Below the pieces are notes generated by a model. The model ran no database searches. It was not told the DNA's origin and worked only from the letters and a program-made list of their open reading frames with translations. Shown here one piece after another: positions 24,781 to 32,295 of a stretch of 33,788 nucleotides of DNA. Position 1 is the first letter of the stretch. Each line of letters opens with the position of its first letter. The translations under genes were made by a program, and so were the position numbers. Source of the DNA: an uncultured Clostridia bacterium (GTDB taxonomy: Bacteria; Bacillota; Clostridia; Oscillospirales; CAG-272); the NCBI GenBank assembly GCA_947631245.1, contig CANRKP010000021.1, forward strand, positions 1 to 33,788. Reading direction: 5' to 3'.

Positions 24781-24815
24781 GGGACGCGACTTTTTGCCGC
24801 GTCCCGATTTTTTTC
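24781..24815 (+). terminator. Intrinsic terminator after the M24 peptidase gene
   Basis: GGGACGC, loop, GCGTCCC at 24781-24805, then GATTTTTTTTC. An imperfect direct copy of the stem region (GGACGCGAC...TGCCGCG) lies just upstream. Confidence 0.85.
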
Positions 24816-24888
24816 AATTTTTCCGTGACGCGCGGGCGCGTTTTCGGTAGATAATAGTTGCCGGGCAAAATACGAAAAGGAGGAAAGC

Positions 24889-25536
24889 ATGATGGAACCA
24901 TCGGACAGAGACGAAACAAACGGCGTGCCCGAAGCACCCGAAATTCCCGACATCCCCGAAAATTCCGACAACGGCGGCAGATCCGACCGCGAGATAGTGG
25001 AGCTCTTCTTCCGCCGCGACGAGCGCGCGATATACGAGACGGCGAAGAAGTACGGGCGGCTCCTTTTATCTGTCGCCGTCCGCATCACGGGCAGCCGGGA
25101 GGACGGGGAGGAATGCGTCAACGACACCTACGTCGGCGCGTGGGGCGCGATACCGCCGCACCGACCCGCCGCGCTCGGAACGTTCCTATGCAAGATAACG
25201 CGCCGCCTCTCGCTGAAGGCGGTGCGCGGCAGAAATGCCGAAAAGCGGGGCGGCGGGACGTTCACCGCCGCGCTCGACGAGCTTGCGGAATGCGTCCCCG
25301 CGCCGACGGACGTCGAAGAGGAGGTACTGAAAAACGAGCTTTCCGCCGCGATAGACCGCTTTCTCTCCGGCATGCCCGAGACGGAACGGAAAATCTTCGT
25401 CTGCCGGTACTGGTACTTCGACGGGGTGGCGGAGATCGCAGAGAGGTTCGGCTTCGGCGAAAGCCGCGTCAAAATGACGCTGTTGCGGACGAGAGAAAAG
25501 CTCCGCCGCGCGCTTGAAAAGGAATTTAAGCAATAA
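24889..25536 (+). CDS. ECF-type RNA polymerase sigma factor
   Basis: 215 residues. A Pro/Glu-rich N-terminal stretch to about 30 precedes sigma region 2 (about 33-100: AIYETAKKYGRLLLSVAVRI, REDGEECVNDTYVGAW) and region 4 (about 160-205: FLSGMPETERKIFVCRYWY, EIAERFGFGESRVKMTLLR). It directs RNA polymerase to its own promoters in response to an envelope or other signal. AGGAGG lies upstream of two adjacent ATG codons; the first is used here. The next gene, 11 nt downstream, encodes a single-pass membrane protein that is a likely anti-sigma. Confidence 0.92.
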   Translation: MMEPSDRDETNGVPEAPEIPDIPENSDNGGRSDREIVELFFRRDERAIYETAKKYGRLLLSVAVRITGSREDGEECVNDTYVGAWGAIPPHRPAALGTFLCKITRRLSLKAVRGRNAEKRGGGTFTAALDELAECVPAPTDVEEEVLKNELSAAIDRFLSGMPETERKIFVCRYWYFDGVAEIAERFGFGESRVKMTLLRTREKLRRALEKEFKQ

Positions 25537-25547
25537 AGGAGGACGAC

Positions 25548-26675
25548 ATGAACGCATACGATATCTGCGAGGCGCTGGGCGGGATAAGAGACGAATTTGT
25601 AAAGGACGCCCGCGCCGAAATAAAAACAAACGAAAAATCGCGCCGCTCACATCACACGCAGCGCGGAATAATTGCAGCCGCGGCGCTTGCCGCCTGCTTC
25701 TGCCTGATTTTGACGGGGGCGCTCCACGTCCTATACAGGCTCGACTACTTCGCCGCGTCATGCGGGGCGGGACCCGGCATCGTCGCCGAAGGCGTCTACT
25801 ACTACTCGGTGCCGCACGACGGCGTCTATCGCTATGAGCCCGGCAGCTCTTCCGAAAAGCTGCTCGGCAAATACTTCTACGACAGCTGGAATGTTGACGG
25901 ATACGGGCTCTACTATGCGCGCGGAAGGAGCCTCTACGTCATCCCGCACGAAAGCGGCAGAACCGAAAAGCTCTATACCGCAGACGGCGCCGACAAAATA
26001 GGATTTTCTCTCGAGCTTGACGGGGAGGGCACCGTTACCGTCACGGAATACGACAAAAAAGAGGGCGCCCGCCGCTTCGTTTTGATAGACAAAAAGACGG
26101 GACATGTCATACGCTCGCTCGGCGAAAGACCGGTGGGAGAGACGCCAGACAAAACTGAGTTCCGGCTCGGCGGGCGGACGCTCACGCTGACACCCGAGAA
26201 AGACAGCCCCGTCGGCGGAACGCTCACCGAAAACGGCAATTCCCTCCTCCCCGACGGGCAGAGAGCATATATCTACCCGCTGGAATTCGGCGATAATATT
26301 ATCCTGTTCCCCGTTATCGACCCCGACAGCTCGGAAAACGACGGCTATTACGTCGCCCGCGCCGACGGTACAGGCGACAACATCATAACGATAGACGGGA
26401 AATATCTCACGGAGGGCGCGACAGAGGACGGCGAATATCTCTTCGCCTCCTCGTCGTCAGACAACGAGATCGTGTCGATAAGCACGCGTACGGGAGAGGT
26501 CACGCCGCTTCCGACGGACTGCAGTCACGAGGACTTCTGCGACCTTGCGACGGACGGCGTCCACCTCTACACATGCGCGCCGTGGAGCGAAACGCAGACG
26601 TGCTGGCGCATCGTCTACAAAGACGGCGCCCCCGCCTCGCTCGAATTCGTAGGTATGCCCCACGCCGAAAAATAA
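25548..26675 (+). CDS. Single-pass membrane protein, putative anti-sigma factor with beta-propeller-like sensor
   Basis: 375 residues. A cytoplasmic N-terminus of about 40 residues (MNAYDICEALGGIRDEFVKD) is followed by one membrane helix at 41-62 and a large outer domain of repeated short beta-strands (GVYYYSVPHDGVYRYEPG, GLYYARGRSLYVI, YYVARADGTGDN, VHLYTCAP), which suggests a beta-propeller. The topology and the position 11 nt after an ECF sigma gene fit an anti-sigma that holds the sigma at the membrane. It lacks the Cys/His motif of zinc anti-sigma factors, so the role is inferred from context. GGAGGACGAC precedes the ATG. Confidence 0.6.
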   Translation: MNAYDICEALGGIRDEFVKDARAEIKTNEKSRRSHHTQRGIIAAAALAACFCLILTGALHVLYRLDYFAASCGAGPGIVAEGVYYYSVPHDGVYRYEPGSSSEKLLGKYFYDSWNVDGYGLYYARGRSLYVIPHESGRTEKLYTADGADKIGFSLELDGEGTVTVTEYDKKEGARRFVLIDKKTGHVIRSLGERPVGETPDKTEFRLGGRTLTLTPEKDSPVGGTLTENGNSLLPDGQRAYIYPLEFGDNIILFPVIDPDSSENDGYYVARADGTGDNIITIDGKYLTEGATEDGEYLFASSSSDNEIVSISTRTGEVTPLPTDCSHEDFCDLATDGVHLYTCAPWSETQTCWRIVYKDGAPASLEFVGMPHAEK

Positions 26676-26694
26676 AAAAAGCGGCGCACGCCGC
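26672..26694 (-). terminator. Intrinsic terminator read on the minus strand
   Basis: In the minus direction GCGGCG-TG-CGCCGC then TTTTTTTATTTTT. It lies beyond hairpin element F and would stop transcripts from the 28271 gene before they run antisense into the putative anti-sigma gene. Confidence 0.7.
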
Positions 26695-26783
26695 AAAGAA
26701 ATTATAAGCCTGCCTCCTATAAACGCTTTCAAACAAGGTTCAGGGATATTTCCCGCCGTCCGCGCTATCCGCCGGACAGCGCC

Positions 26784-26855
26784 GCCCAAATCCCCCGTAA
26801 TAAAAGCTTTTGAAGGGGGTGCGGGGGTGACTTTTCTCCGAAAAGTCACCCCCGC
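26784..26855 (-). repeat. Dispersed hairpin element, copy F (3' end of the 26871 lipoprotein gene)
   Basis: A perfect 15-bp inverted repeat at 26821-26855 (GCGGGGGTGACTTTT and complement). In the minus direction it is followed by ACCCCCTTCAAAAGCTTTTAT and GGGGGATTTGGGC, closely matching copy D. Confidence 0.8.
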
Positions 26856-26870
26856 ATAATTATTTTCCTA

Positions 26871-28271
26871 TCAATACCAGTAGATCTGAGCGAGCTGGCC
26901 GGCGAAGAACGCGACCATATTCTCGGGATTGAGATAGAGCTCGACCTTCTGCCACTCCGCGGTATTAAGGCCAATCGCCGCGTTGTTCTGAACGTTTGTC
27001 TTAGCGCCGCCGGTGATGAACTGGAAGCCGCACTGACCGCTCCAGCCGCCGATGTTGAGGCAGACGTAATCCTTGCCCTCGCCGGTGCTCTCGACCATCG
27101 TGCTCTCGTCCCAGTTCCAAACGCAGGCGTAGCCCTCGGAACCGCCGACCCTGTAGCCCTCATACGAGAACTTCAGGTTCGTCGCGTTTTCGGGCAGATT
27201 AGGATCGAACAGCGCGACCGAGCCGTACACGCCGGAATTCTTGTAATGCAGGACGTGGTTCCCTTCGACCTCGATTATCTCCCAGTCGGAGGTGTTGGCG
27301 AGCTGCCAGCTGCCGCCGTTGCGGAGACCGAACTTCGCATTGTCAAGGAACTTGCCGTCCTCGAAGTCCTCCTCATAGAGAACGTTGCCCTCGGCGTCCT
27401 CGACCTTCACGTTGTCGACGTAGTATTCCGTGTTCCACTGAGCTATGCCGAAGAGACCCTTGTACGTCTCCTTGCCCGCGTCCTTGTATCCGACGTGGAA
27501 GAGCTCCGTGCCGTCGACGAATACCGCAATGCCGTCGCCGTCTATGTCAGCCGAGAGGTTGAACCAGTCGCCGACCGGCACAGACATCGCGTAGCTGCCG
27601 AGCACGGTCTCAGTCCCGTCCTTGACCTCGACGAGCTTGACGCCCGTCTCGGCGGACGCGCCCGCCGTCAGACGGTAGTAGTTCTTCTCGTCCTTCATGC
27701 AGAAGTAGAGCTCCGCCGTCCCGTTCTCCGTCGCCTCGACGGAAACTATGACGTTGTACGCCGTCCACTTCGCGTTGCCGAACGTGAGCACTGACGCGTC
27801 GCTGCCCGTGTAGCCGAGCATCTTGTTGTCTTTCTTTACGGTGTCGTCGCTGACCTTCCAGTCGGAGAGCGAGCCGCCGATGACGGAGTACACATTCGGA
27901 TTGAGCTCCTGCGTGTCCTCGAGGTCGTTGCCGAACGCTTCCTTGTTCTTTATCTGAACGCGCAGCCTGTCAAAGAAAACGCCGCTGCCTGCGATACCGA
28001 CCTTGCCCTCGAAGGGGGAAGTAGTGTCGGGTATGTAGTTGTCGAAGTAATCGAGGAGCAGACCGTCCGCGTTCGTCTTCGGACCCTCATCCTTCGGGGG
28101 CTCCGTCTCGTCGGGCTTTACCTCCGTGCCGCCGCCCGTCTCTGCCGGACCGCTGCCTTCTCCGCCGCCGTTTCCGCCGGGCGTCGGCTTATTCTTGTCG
28201 CAAGCGGACATCGCCGCGCAGGACAAAACGAATACGAGCGCCAAAAGAAGCGCCAAGATCCTTTTTCTCAT
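26871..28271 (-). CDS. Lipoprotein with two laminin-G/concanavalin-like domains
   Basis: 466 residues. The signal ends in MSAC (Cys24), followed by a Gly/Glu/Pro-rich linker to about 65. Two beta-sandwich regions follow: about 70-290 (LTFGNAKWTAYNVIVSVEA, NYYRLTAG, GDWFNLSADIDGDGIAVFVDG, YYVDNVKVED) and 295-466, both like the LamG/DUF1080-type folds that bind or act on sugars. No catalytic residues are recognised; a surface carbohydrate-binding role is inferred. The ATG at 28271 has AAGGTGG upstream and gives a normal lipoprotein signal. A TTG at 28343 with AGGAG seven nt before it would add 24 residues. Confidence 0.65.
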   Translation of the reverse strand: MRKRILALLLALVFVLSCAAMSACDKNKPTPGGNGGGEGSGPAETGGGTEVKPDETEPPKDEGPKTNADGLLLDYFDNYIPDTTSPFEGKVGIAGSGVFFDRLRVQIKNKEAFGNDLEDTQELNPNVYSVIGGSLSDWKVSDDTVKKDNKMLGYTGSDASVLTFGNAKWTAYNVIVSVEATENGTAELYFCMKDEKNYYRLTAGASAETGVKLVEVKDGTETVLGSYAMSVPVGDWFNLSADIDGDGIAVFVDGTELFHVGYKDAGKETYKGLFGIAQWNTEYYVDNVKVEDAEGNVLYEEDFEDGKFLDNAKFGLRNGGSWQLANTSDWEIIEVEGNHVLHYKNSGVYGSVALFDPNLPENATNLKFSYEGYRVGGSEGYACVWNWDESTMVESTGEGKDYVCLNIGGWSGQCGFQFITGGAKTNVQNNAAIGLNTAEWQKVELYLNPENMVAFFAGQLAQIYWY

Positions 28272-28361
28272 AGTGACCACCTTTCCTTTCAAAAGAGCCG
28301 TCCTAAAGTGCCGTCTGACCGCTTCTTTATCAAATGCGGTCAATCTTTCACTCCTATGATA

Positions 28362-29270
28362 TCATTTTTTGTTCATCCTGTCAATAAGATTTGCATTTTT
28401 TTTGTAATTCTCGTCACTTTTTCTTGCGGAGCCCGTCAGCTTGTTCACCTCCGCGCCGAGAAGGAGGATATACATTATCATGTACAGCCACAGCATGAGG
28501 ACCGCTATCGCGGCAAGGCTCCCGTATATGTGCGGCATGTCGGAAAAATCGGAGACGAAGACGGAGAAAATGCACGATGAGAGCGTCCAGCCCGAGGCGG
28601 CGAACGCCGCGCCGGGAAAGTAAAGACCGAGCCTTCGCCCCTCATCATCGTGCGGTGTGAACGTCCTGAGCGTCACGGTGAAAAACGCCGTCAGCGAGAA
28701 GAGGGAGAGCACGGGCGAGAGCGCCGACGCCGCGTCGAATATCGCGGCGGCAGCCGTGTCCTCGCCCGCCATTTCCGACAGCGCCTCGCCGAAGACGAAG
28801 AACACGAGCACCGAGACGATAATAAGTATGAACGCGACCGTGAACGCGAGCCCCTTTATTATCTCGCCGACGGCGGAGCCGCCCGTCTCGCCGTAGACGG
28901 AGCGGACGCCTCGCCTGACCGCGCGCACCCCGCGGGACGCGCCCCAAACGAGCGTCAGCGCCGAGACGGAGAGCGGCGCGGGCGTCGGATATTCCGCGAA
29001 CGAGAGAAACTCCGTCTGCAGATATTCCCCTATGATGCCGGGTACGAGCTCCGCGAGCCGCGACATATAGTCGTAGACGGGCTCCGTGATGAAGAGGCGC
29101 GCCGCCGTGACCGTCAGCGTCAGAAGCGGGATTGCGGAGAGCGCCATAAAAAACGCGGACTCTGCCGCGTAAGCGTTTATCCTGTCATCTCGCAGCGTCT
29201 CTGAAACACGCCGCAGCGAAGAAAATATGCCGCCGAGCGATATCACATGCGAAACATGAGAGCGCCCCAT
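28362..29270 (-). CDS. YihY/BrkB-family membrane protein
   Basis: 302 residues with about six membrane helices and the family pattern: NAYAAESAFFMALSAIPLLTL near the N-terminus, LVWGASRGVRAVRRGVRSVYG in the middle and FPGAAFAASGWTLSSCIFSVF with YGSLAAIAVLMLWLYMIMYILLLGAEVN near the end. The function of this family is unsettled. The ATG at 29270 is preferred over a GTG at 29276 because GGAGG then has a 7-nt spacing. The 26871 lipoprotein gene lies 90 nt downstream on the same strand. Confidence 0.92.
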   Translation of the reverse strand: MGRSHVSHVISLGGIFSSLRRVSETLRDDRINAYAAESAFFMALSAIPLLTLTVTAARLFITEPVYDYMSRLAELVPGIIGEYLQTEFLSFAEYPTPAPLSVSALTLVWGASRGVRAVRRGVRSVYGETGGSAVGEIIKGLAFTVAFILIIVSVLVFFVFGEALSEMAGEDTAAAAIFDAASALSPVLSLFSLTAFFTVTLRTFTPHDDEGRRLGLYFPGAAFAASGWTLSSCIFSVFVSDFSDMPHIYGSLAAIAVLMLWLYMIMYILLLGAEVNKLTGSARKSDENYKKNANLIDRMNKK

Positions 29271-29493
29271 GATCACCCCTCCCCGAAAGACCGCGGCGTC
29301 GGGCGGCGCCGCAGATCACAGCGTTATGAGCGTTATGTATTTATACGTTCGGGGAACGCATTTTTATGACTTTATCACTTTATTTATCGCTTCAATACGC
29401 GTTTTTCCGCCTTTTTATGGACTATATACCTTTTTCTGATATGAAAAAACAAAAAAACAGCGTAAATTTCGGAGAAAATATTCTCTTTGGATA
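29271..29493. other. AT-rich intergenic region with an inverted repeat
   Basis: The divergent region between the YihY gene and the 29668 gene. It contains the palindrome CGTTC-GGG-GAACG at 29349-29361, a direct repeat GCGTTATGAGCGTTATG at 29325-29341, and AT-rich TTTAT repeats at 29364-29393. No convincing YihY promoter pair was found. Confidence 0.5.
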
Positions 29494-29522
29494 TTGTATA
29501 ATTTGTCCCGAGAGATTATAAT
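29494..29522 (+). promoter_or_regulatory. Possible promoter of the membrane protein-telA operon
   Basis: TTGTAT, 17 nt, TATAAT. An additional TATAAT at 29497-29502 overlaps the -35 box, so the exact start is uncertain. Confidence 0.45.
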
Positions 29523-29667
29523 TATACTGAGTAAGTTTTACGGAACAACGCAAACACCCGCCGTGAATAAAAACATCAAATCTTTTCCTTATCTTTAAAT
29601 TATTTTTGTTTCTCATTCTCGTTTCCTTTTTCAGTCGGCGGACATACCGGAGGGCATAACCGAAAAC

Positions 29668-30930
29668 ATGAACATAATCAAAAATCAGAGAACAACATAC
29701 ATCTGCGCGCTTTTGGCGGCCGTCATCGCCTCGCTCGGGCTCGCTACCGTCCGCGTGCTCGCGCTGACGCTCGAGTTCGACGCGGACGCCGGTTACTACG
29801 ACGTCGGCGCGACGCTTCCGTCCGCATTCGTGTGGGGCACCGTCGTCGCCGTCCTCATCGCGATGCTCTTCTCGATACTCATGCGCCGCGACATCGGCGG
29901 TCTCGAGCTGAACTCGGACACCGCCTCCGTCATATTCGTGTCGGCGCTTCTCGGATTTGTCATAATCGGCGGCTCTATATACGGGCTCGCGACAGGCACA
30001 TTCATCGAACACGCGCCCGGCATCTCGAGGACGCTCGCGATCGCGAACGCCGTCCTTTCCCTGCCCGCCGCCATCTACTTTCTGCTCGGGCTCGCAATGC
30101 CGATGCGCTCGAAGGACGGGCAGGTCATCCTCTCGATACTGATGATACTTTGGATGTTCTCGAAGATAATAATGGAATATTTCAGAGGCGGCGTCGAGAT
30201 AAACAACCCGAACAGGGGAGTCCTTCTCGTCGCGCTGTCGGTCACGCTCATATTCTTCGTCTCCGAGTGCAGGTTCCGCACGGGCACGCAGCGCCCCGCG
30301 TTCTTCCTCTTCACGGGCTTTGCGTCGCTTCTCCTGCTCGGGCTCTACGCGCTCCCGAACGCGGTGCTCATACTGCTGCGCGCGTACCCCGACACGACGG
30401 ACGTCATCCGCGACCTTACGATGCTGTGCCTCTTCATCTACGTTTTGGTGAGGATGTGCATGCTCACCTCCGCCATGACCTCCCCCGCCGACGGGGACGA
30501 GACCGAAGGATACAACTACAACGGTTACGACGGCGGCGAGGGCAGAGATAACGGCGAATATTATGAAAACGAAGGCGAAAACGCCGCCCAAAACCGCAGC
30601 TGCGACAATTACGGCGCGCCCGCGCCTGCTCCGGTTTCCCGCCGCAGGTTCATATTTGACGAATACGACAACGGCCGTTACGGCGAGACCGACGCGGACG
30701 CCGATGACAATGAAAATGCCGATGAAAATAACGGCGACGGCGGCTACTATTATGACGAAGGAGAGGGCGACGTCGGCGAATATTACGACGGCGCAGACGC
30801 GAACACCGACAGCGAGGAAACCGACACGAACGCAGGCGCCGACAACGACAACAACGACAACAACGGCGACAACGGCGGCAACGACAACGGCGGCGAGCCT
30901 CACGACCCCAACGACCCCTTCTATTTTTGA
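29668..30930 (+). CDS. Multi-pass membrane protein with long acidic Asn/Asp/Gly-rich tail
   Basis: 420 residues, no family recognised. About eight membrane helices lie within residues 10-270 (for example ICALLAAVIASLGLATVRVL, VIFVSALLGFVIIGGSIYGL, LLVALSVTLIFFVSECRF). The last 145 residues or so are predicted disordered and strongly acidic, with Asp/Asn/Glu/Gly/Tyr repeats such as NDNNDNNGDNGGNDNGG, presumably in the cytoplasm or outside depending on topology. GGAGGG lies 14 nt before the ATG. It is followed 50 nt later by telA, which suggests a shared role in envelope stress. A 527-codon frame on the opposite strand is a shadow of its repetitive codons. Confidence 0.8.
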   Translation: MNIIKNQRTTYICALLAAVIASLGLATVRVLALTLEFDADAGYYDVGATLPSAFVWGTVVAVLIAMLFSILMRRDIGGLELNSDTASVIFVSALLGFVIIGGSIYGLATGTFIEHAPGISRTLAIANAVLSLPAAIYFLLGLAMPMRSKDGQVILSILMILWMFSKIIMEYFRGGVEINNPNRGVLLVALSVTLIFFVSECRFRTGTQRPAFFLFTGFASLLLLGLYALPNAVLILLRAYPDTTDVIRDLTMLCLFIYVLVRMCMLTSAMTSPADGDETEGYNYNGYDGGEGRDNGEYYENEGENAAQNRSCDNYGAPAPAPVSRRRFIFDEYDNGRYGETDADADDNENADENNGDGGYYYDEGEGDVGEYYDGADANTDSEETDTNAGADNDNNDNNGDNGGNDNGGEPHDPNDPFYF

Positions 30931-30980
30931 TATTTCCCGAACAGGAATAAAATAAAAAAACGAACGGCAGGAGGCACGAC

Positions 30981-32231
30981 ATGGACGACAACAAAAACGG
31001 CACAAACGAAAACAAATATTTCGACCTTCCGGACATTCCGGCGCCGACCCTCTCCCTCGGCGGCACCGAGGCGGCGGCAGCGCCCGAGCTCATCCTACCC
31101 GGGGACAGTGCTGAGACCGAAAAGGCGGAAGCGGCGGTTCCCGAAGAGGTGAACATAGACGACAGCTCCCTCACCGACGAGGAAAAGCGTCAGGTCGAGG
31201 AGTTCGCGGAGAAGATAGACATCACCGACAGCGCCGTCGTGATGCAGTACGGCGTTCCCGCGCAGACGAAGGTCTCGCAGTTCTCGGACACCGCGCTCGA
31301 GCGCGTCCGCACAAAGGATCTCGGCGAGGTCGGCGAGGCGATAACTAATCTCGTCGTCGAGCTCAAAGGTCTCTCGGTCGACGAGGAGGAGCGCGGCTTC
31401 CTCGGCATCTTCAAGCGGACGGGCAACAAGCTCTCCGCGATGAAGGCGAAGTACGACAAGGCGGAGGTCAACGTCGACAGGATATGCGGCGTGCTCCGCG
31501 ACCATCAGATCCGCCTTTTAAAGGACATAGCGACGCTCGACAGGCTCTACGCCGTCAACCTCACATATCAGAAGGAGCTGACGATGTACATCGTCGCCGG
31601 CAAAAAGAAGCTGAAGAAGGAGCGCGAGACGACGCTCGTCGCCCTCGCCGAAAAGGCGAAGGCTTCGGGTCTTGCCGAGGACGCGCAGGCGGCGCGCGAC
31701 TTCTCCGACCTCTGCGAGAGGTTCGAGAAGAAGCTCTACGACCTTGAGCTGACGCGCATGATATCTATACAGACGGCGCCGCAGATACGCCTCATCCAAA
31801 ACAGCGACACGCTGATGGTGGAGAAGATACAGTCTACCCTCGCGAACACGATCCCGCTTTGGAAGAGCCAGATGGTCATAGCGCTCGGTCTCTCCCACGC
31901 GTCGCAGGCGATGGAGGCGCAGCGCGAGATCTCGGAGGTCACAAACGAGCTTCTGAAGAAGAACGCGGACGCGCTCAAGACGAGCACCGTCGAGGTCGCG
32001 AAGGAGTCGGAGCGCGGCATCGTCGACATGGAGACGATAACGCACACGAACCAGCAGCTCGTCTCGACGCTCGAAGAGGTCGTCAGGATCCAGGACGAAG
32101 GCAGGGCGAAACGCCGCGAGTCTGAGGCGGAGCTCGTCAGGATCGAGGCGGAGCTCAAAAAGAAGCTGCTCGACATAAACGAAGTCAAGTCCGCCCCCGG
32201 AGACAAAGCCCCCGAGGACGGCGCAAAATAA
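30981..32231 (+). CDS. telA: TelA-family toxic anion resistance protein
   Basis: 416 residues, the usual length of the TelA family. Hallmarks are FAEKIDITDSAVVMQYG, LGIFKRTGNKLSAMKAKYDKAE, RLLKDIATLDRLYAVN, RMISIQTAPQIRLIQNSDTL and the helical block IPLWKSQMVIALGLSHASQAM. The protein is mostly coiled coil and soluble. TelA-like proteins are linked to tellurite and other envelope or antibiotic stress resistance, but the mechanism is unclear. AGGAGGCACGAC precedes the ATG. It often pairs with XpaC in other Firmicutes; here it pairs with the acidic-tail membrane protein. Confidence 0.93.
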   Translation: MDDNKNGTNENKYFDLPDIPAPTLSLGGTEAAAAPELILPGDSAETEKAEAAVPEEVNIDDSSLTDEEKRQVEEFAEKIDITDSAVVMQYGVPAQTKVSQFSDTALERVRTKDLGEVGEAITNLVVELKGLSVDEEERGFLGIFKRTGNKLSAMKAKYDKAEVNVDRICGVLRDHQIRLLKDIATLDRLYAVNLTYQKELTMYIVAGKKKLKKERETTLVALAEKAKASGLAEDAQAARDFSDLCERFEKKLYDLELTRMISIQTAPQIRLIQNSDTLMVEKIQSTLANTIPLWKSQMVIALGLSHASQAMEAQREISEVTNELLKKNADALKTSTVEVAKESERGIVDMETITHTNQQLVSTLEEVVRIQDEGRAKRRESEAELVRIEAELKKKLLDINEVKSAPGDKAPEDGAK

Positions 32232-32245
32232 CAAAAAAGGCAAAG

Positions 32246-32292
32246 GGGGGAGCCGCTTTAAAAACGCGCTCCCCCGCGGTTTTTATTTTTTT
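32246..32292 (+). terminator. Strong terminator hairpin between telA and the ABC-F gene
   Basis: GGGGGAGC, 14-nt loop, GCTCCCCC at 32246-32275, then GCGGTTTTTATTTTTTT. The T-run ends 3 nt before the ABC-F start codon, so it can act both as the telA terminator and as an attenuator in the ABC-F leader. Confidence 0.85.
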
Positions 32293-32295
32293 ACC

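Noticed and set aside
29349..29361. LexA-type operator (CGTTCGGGGAACG)
   Set aside because: The half-sites are in the reverse order (GTTC then GAAC) compared with the Gram-positive GAAC-N4-GTTC box, and the spacing is three.
29422..31005. 527-codon minus-strand open frame rich in Val/Arg/Asp
   Set aside because: It lies opposite the 29668 membrane protein and reflects that gene's codon bias and repetitive tail. The plus-strand gene has real membrane helices.
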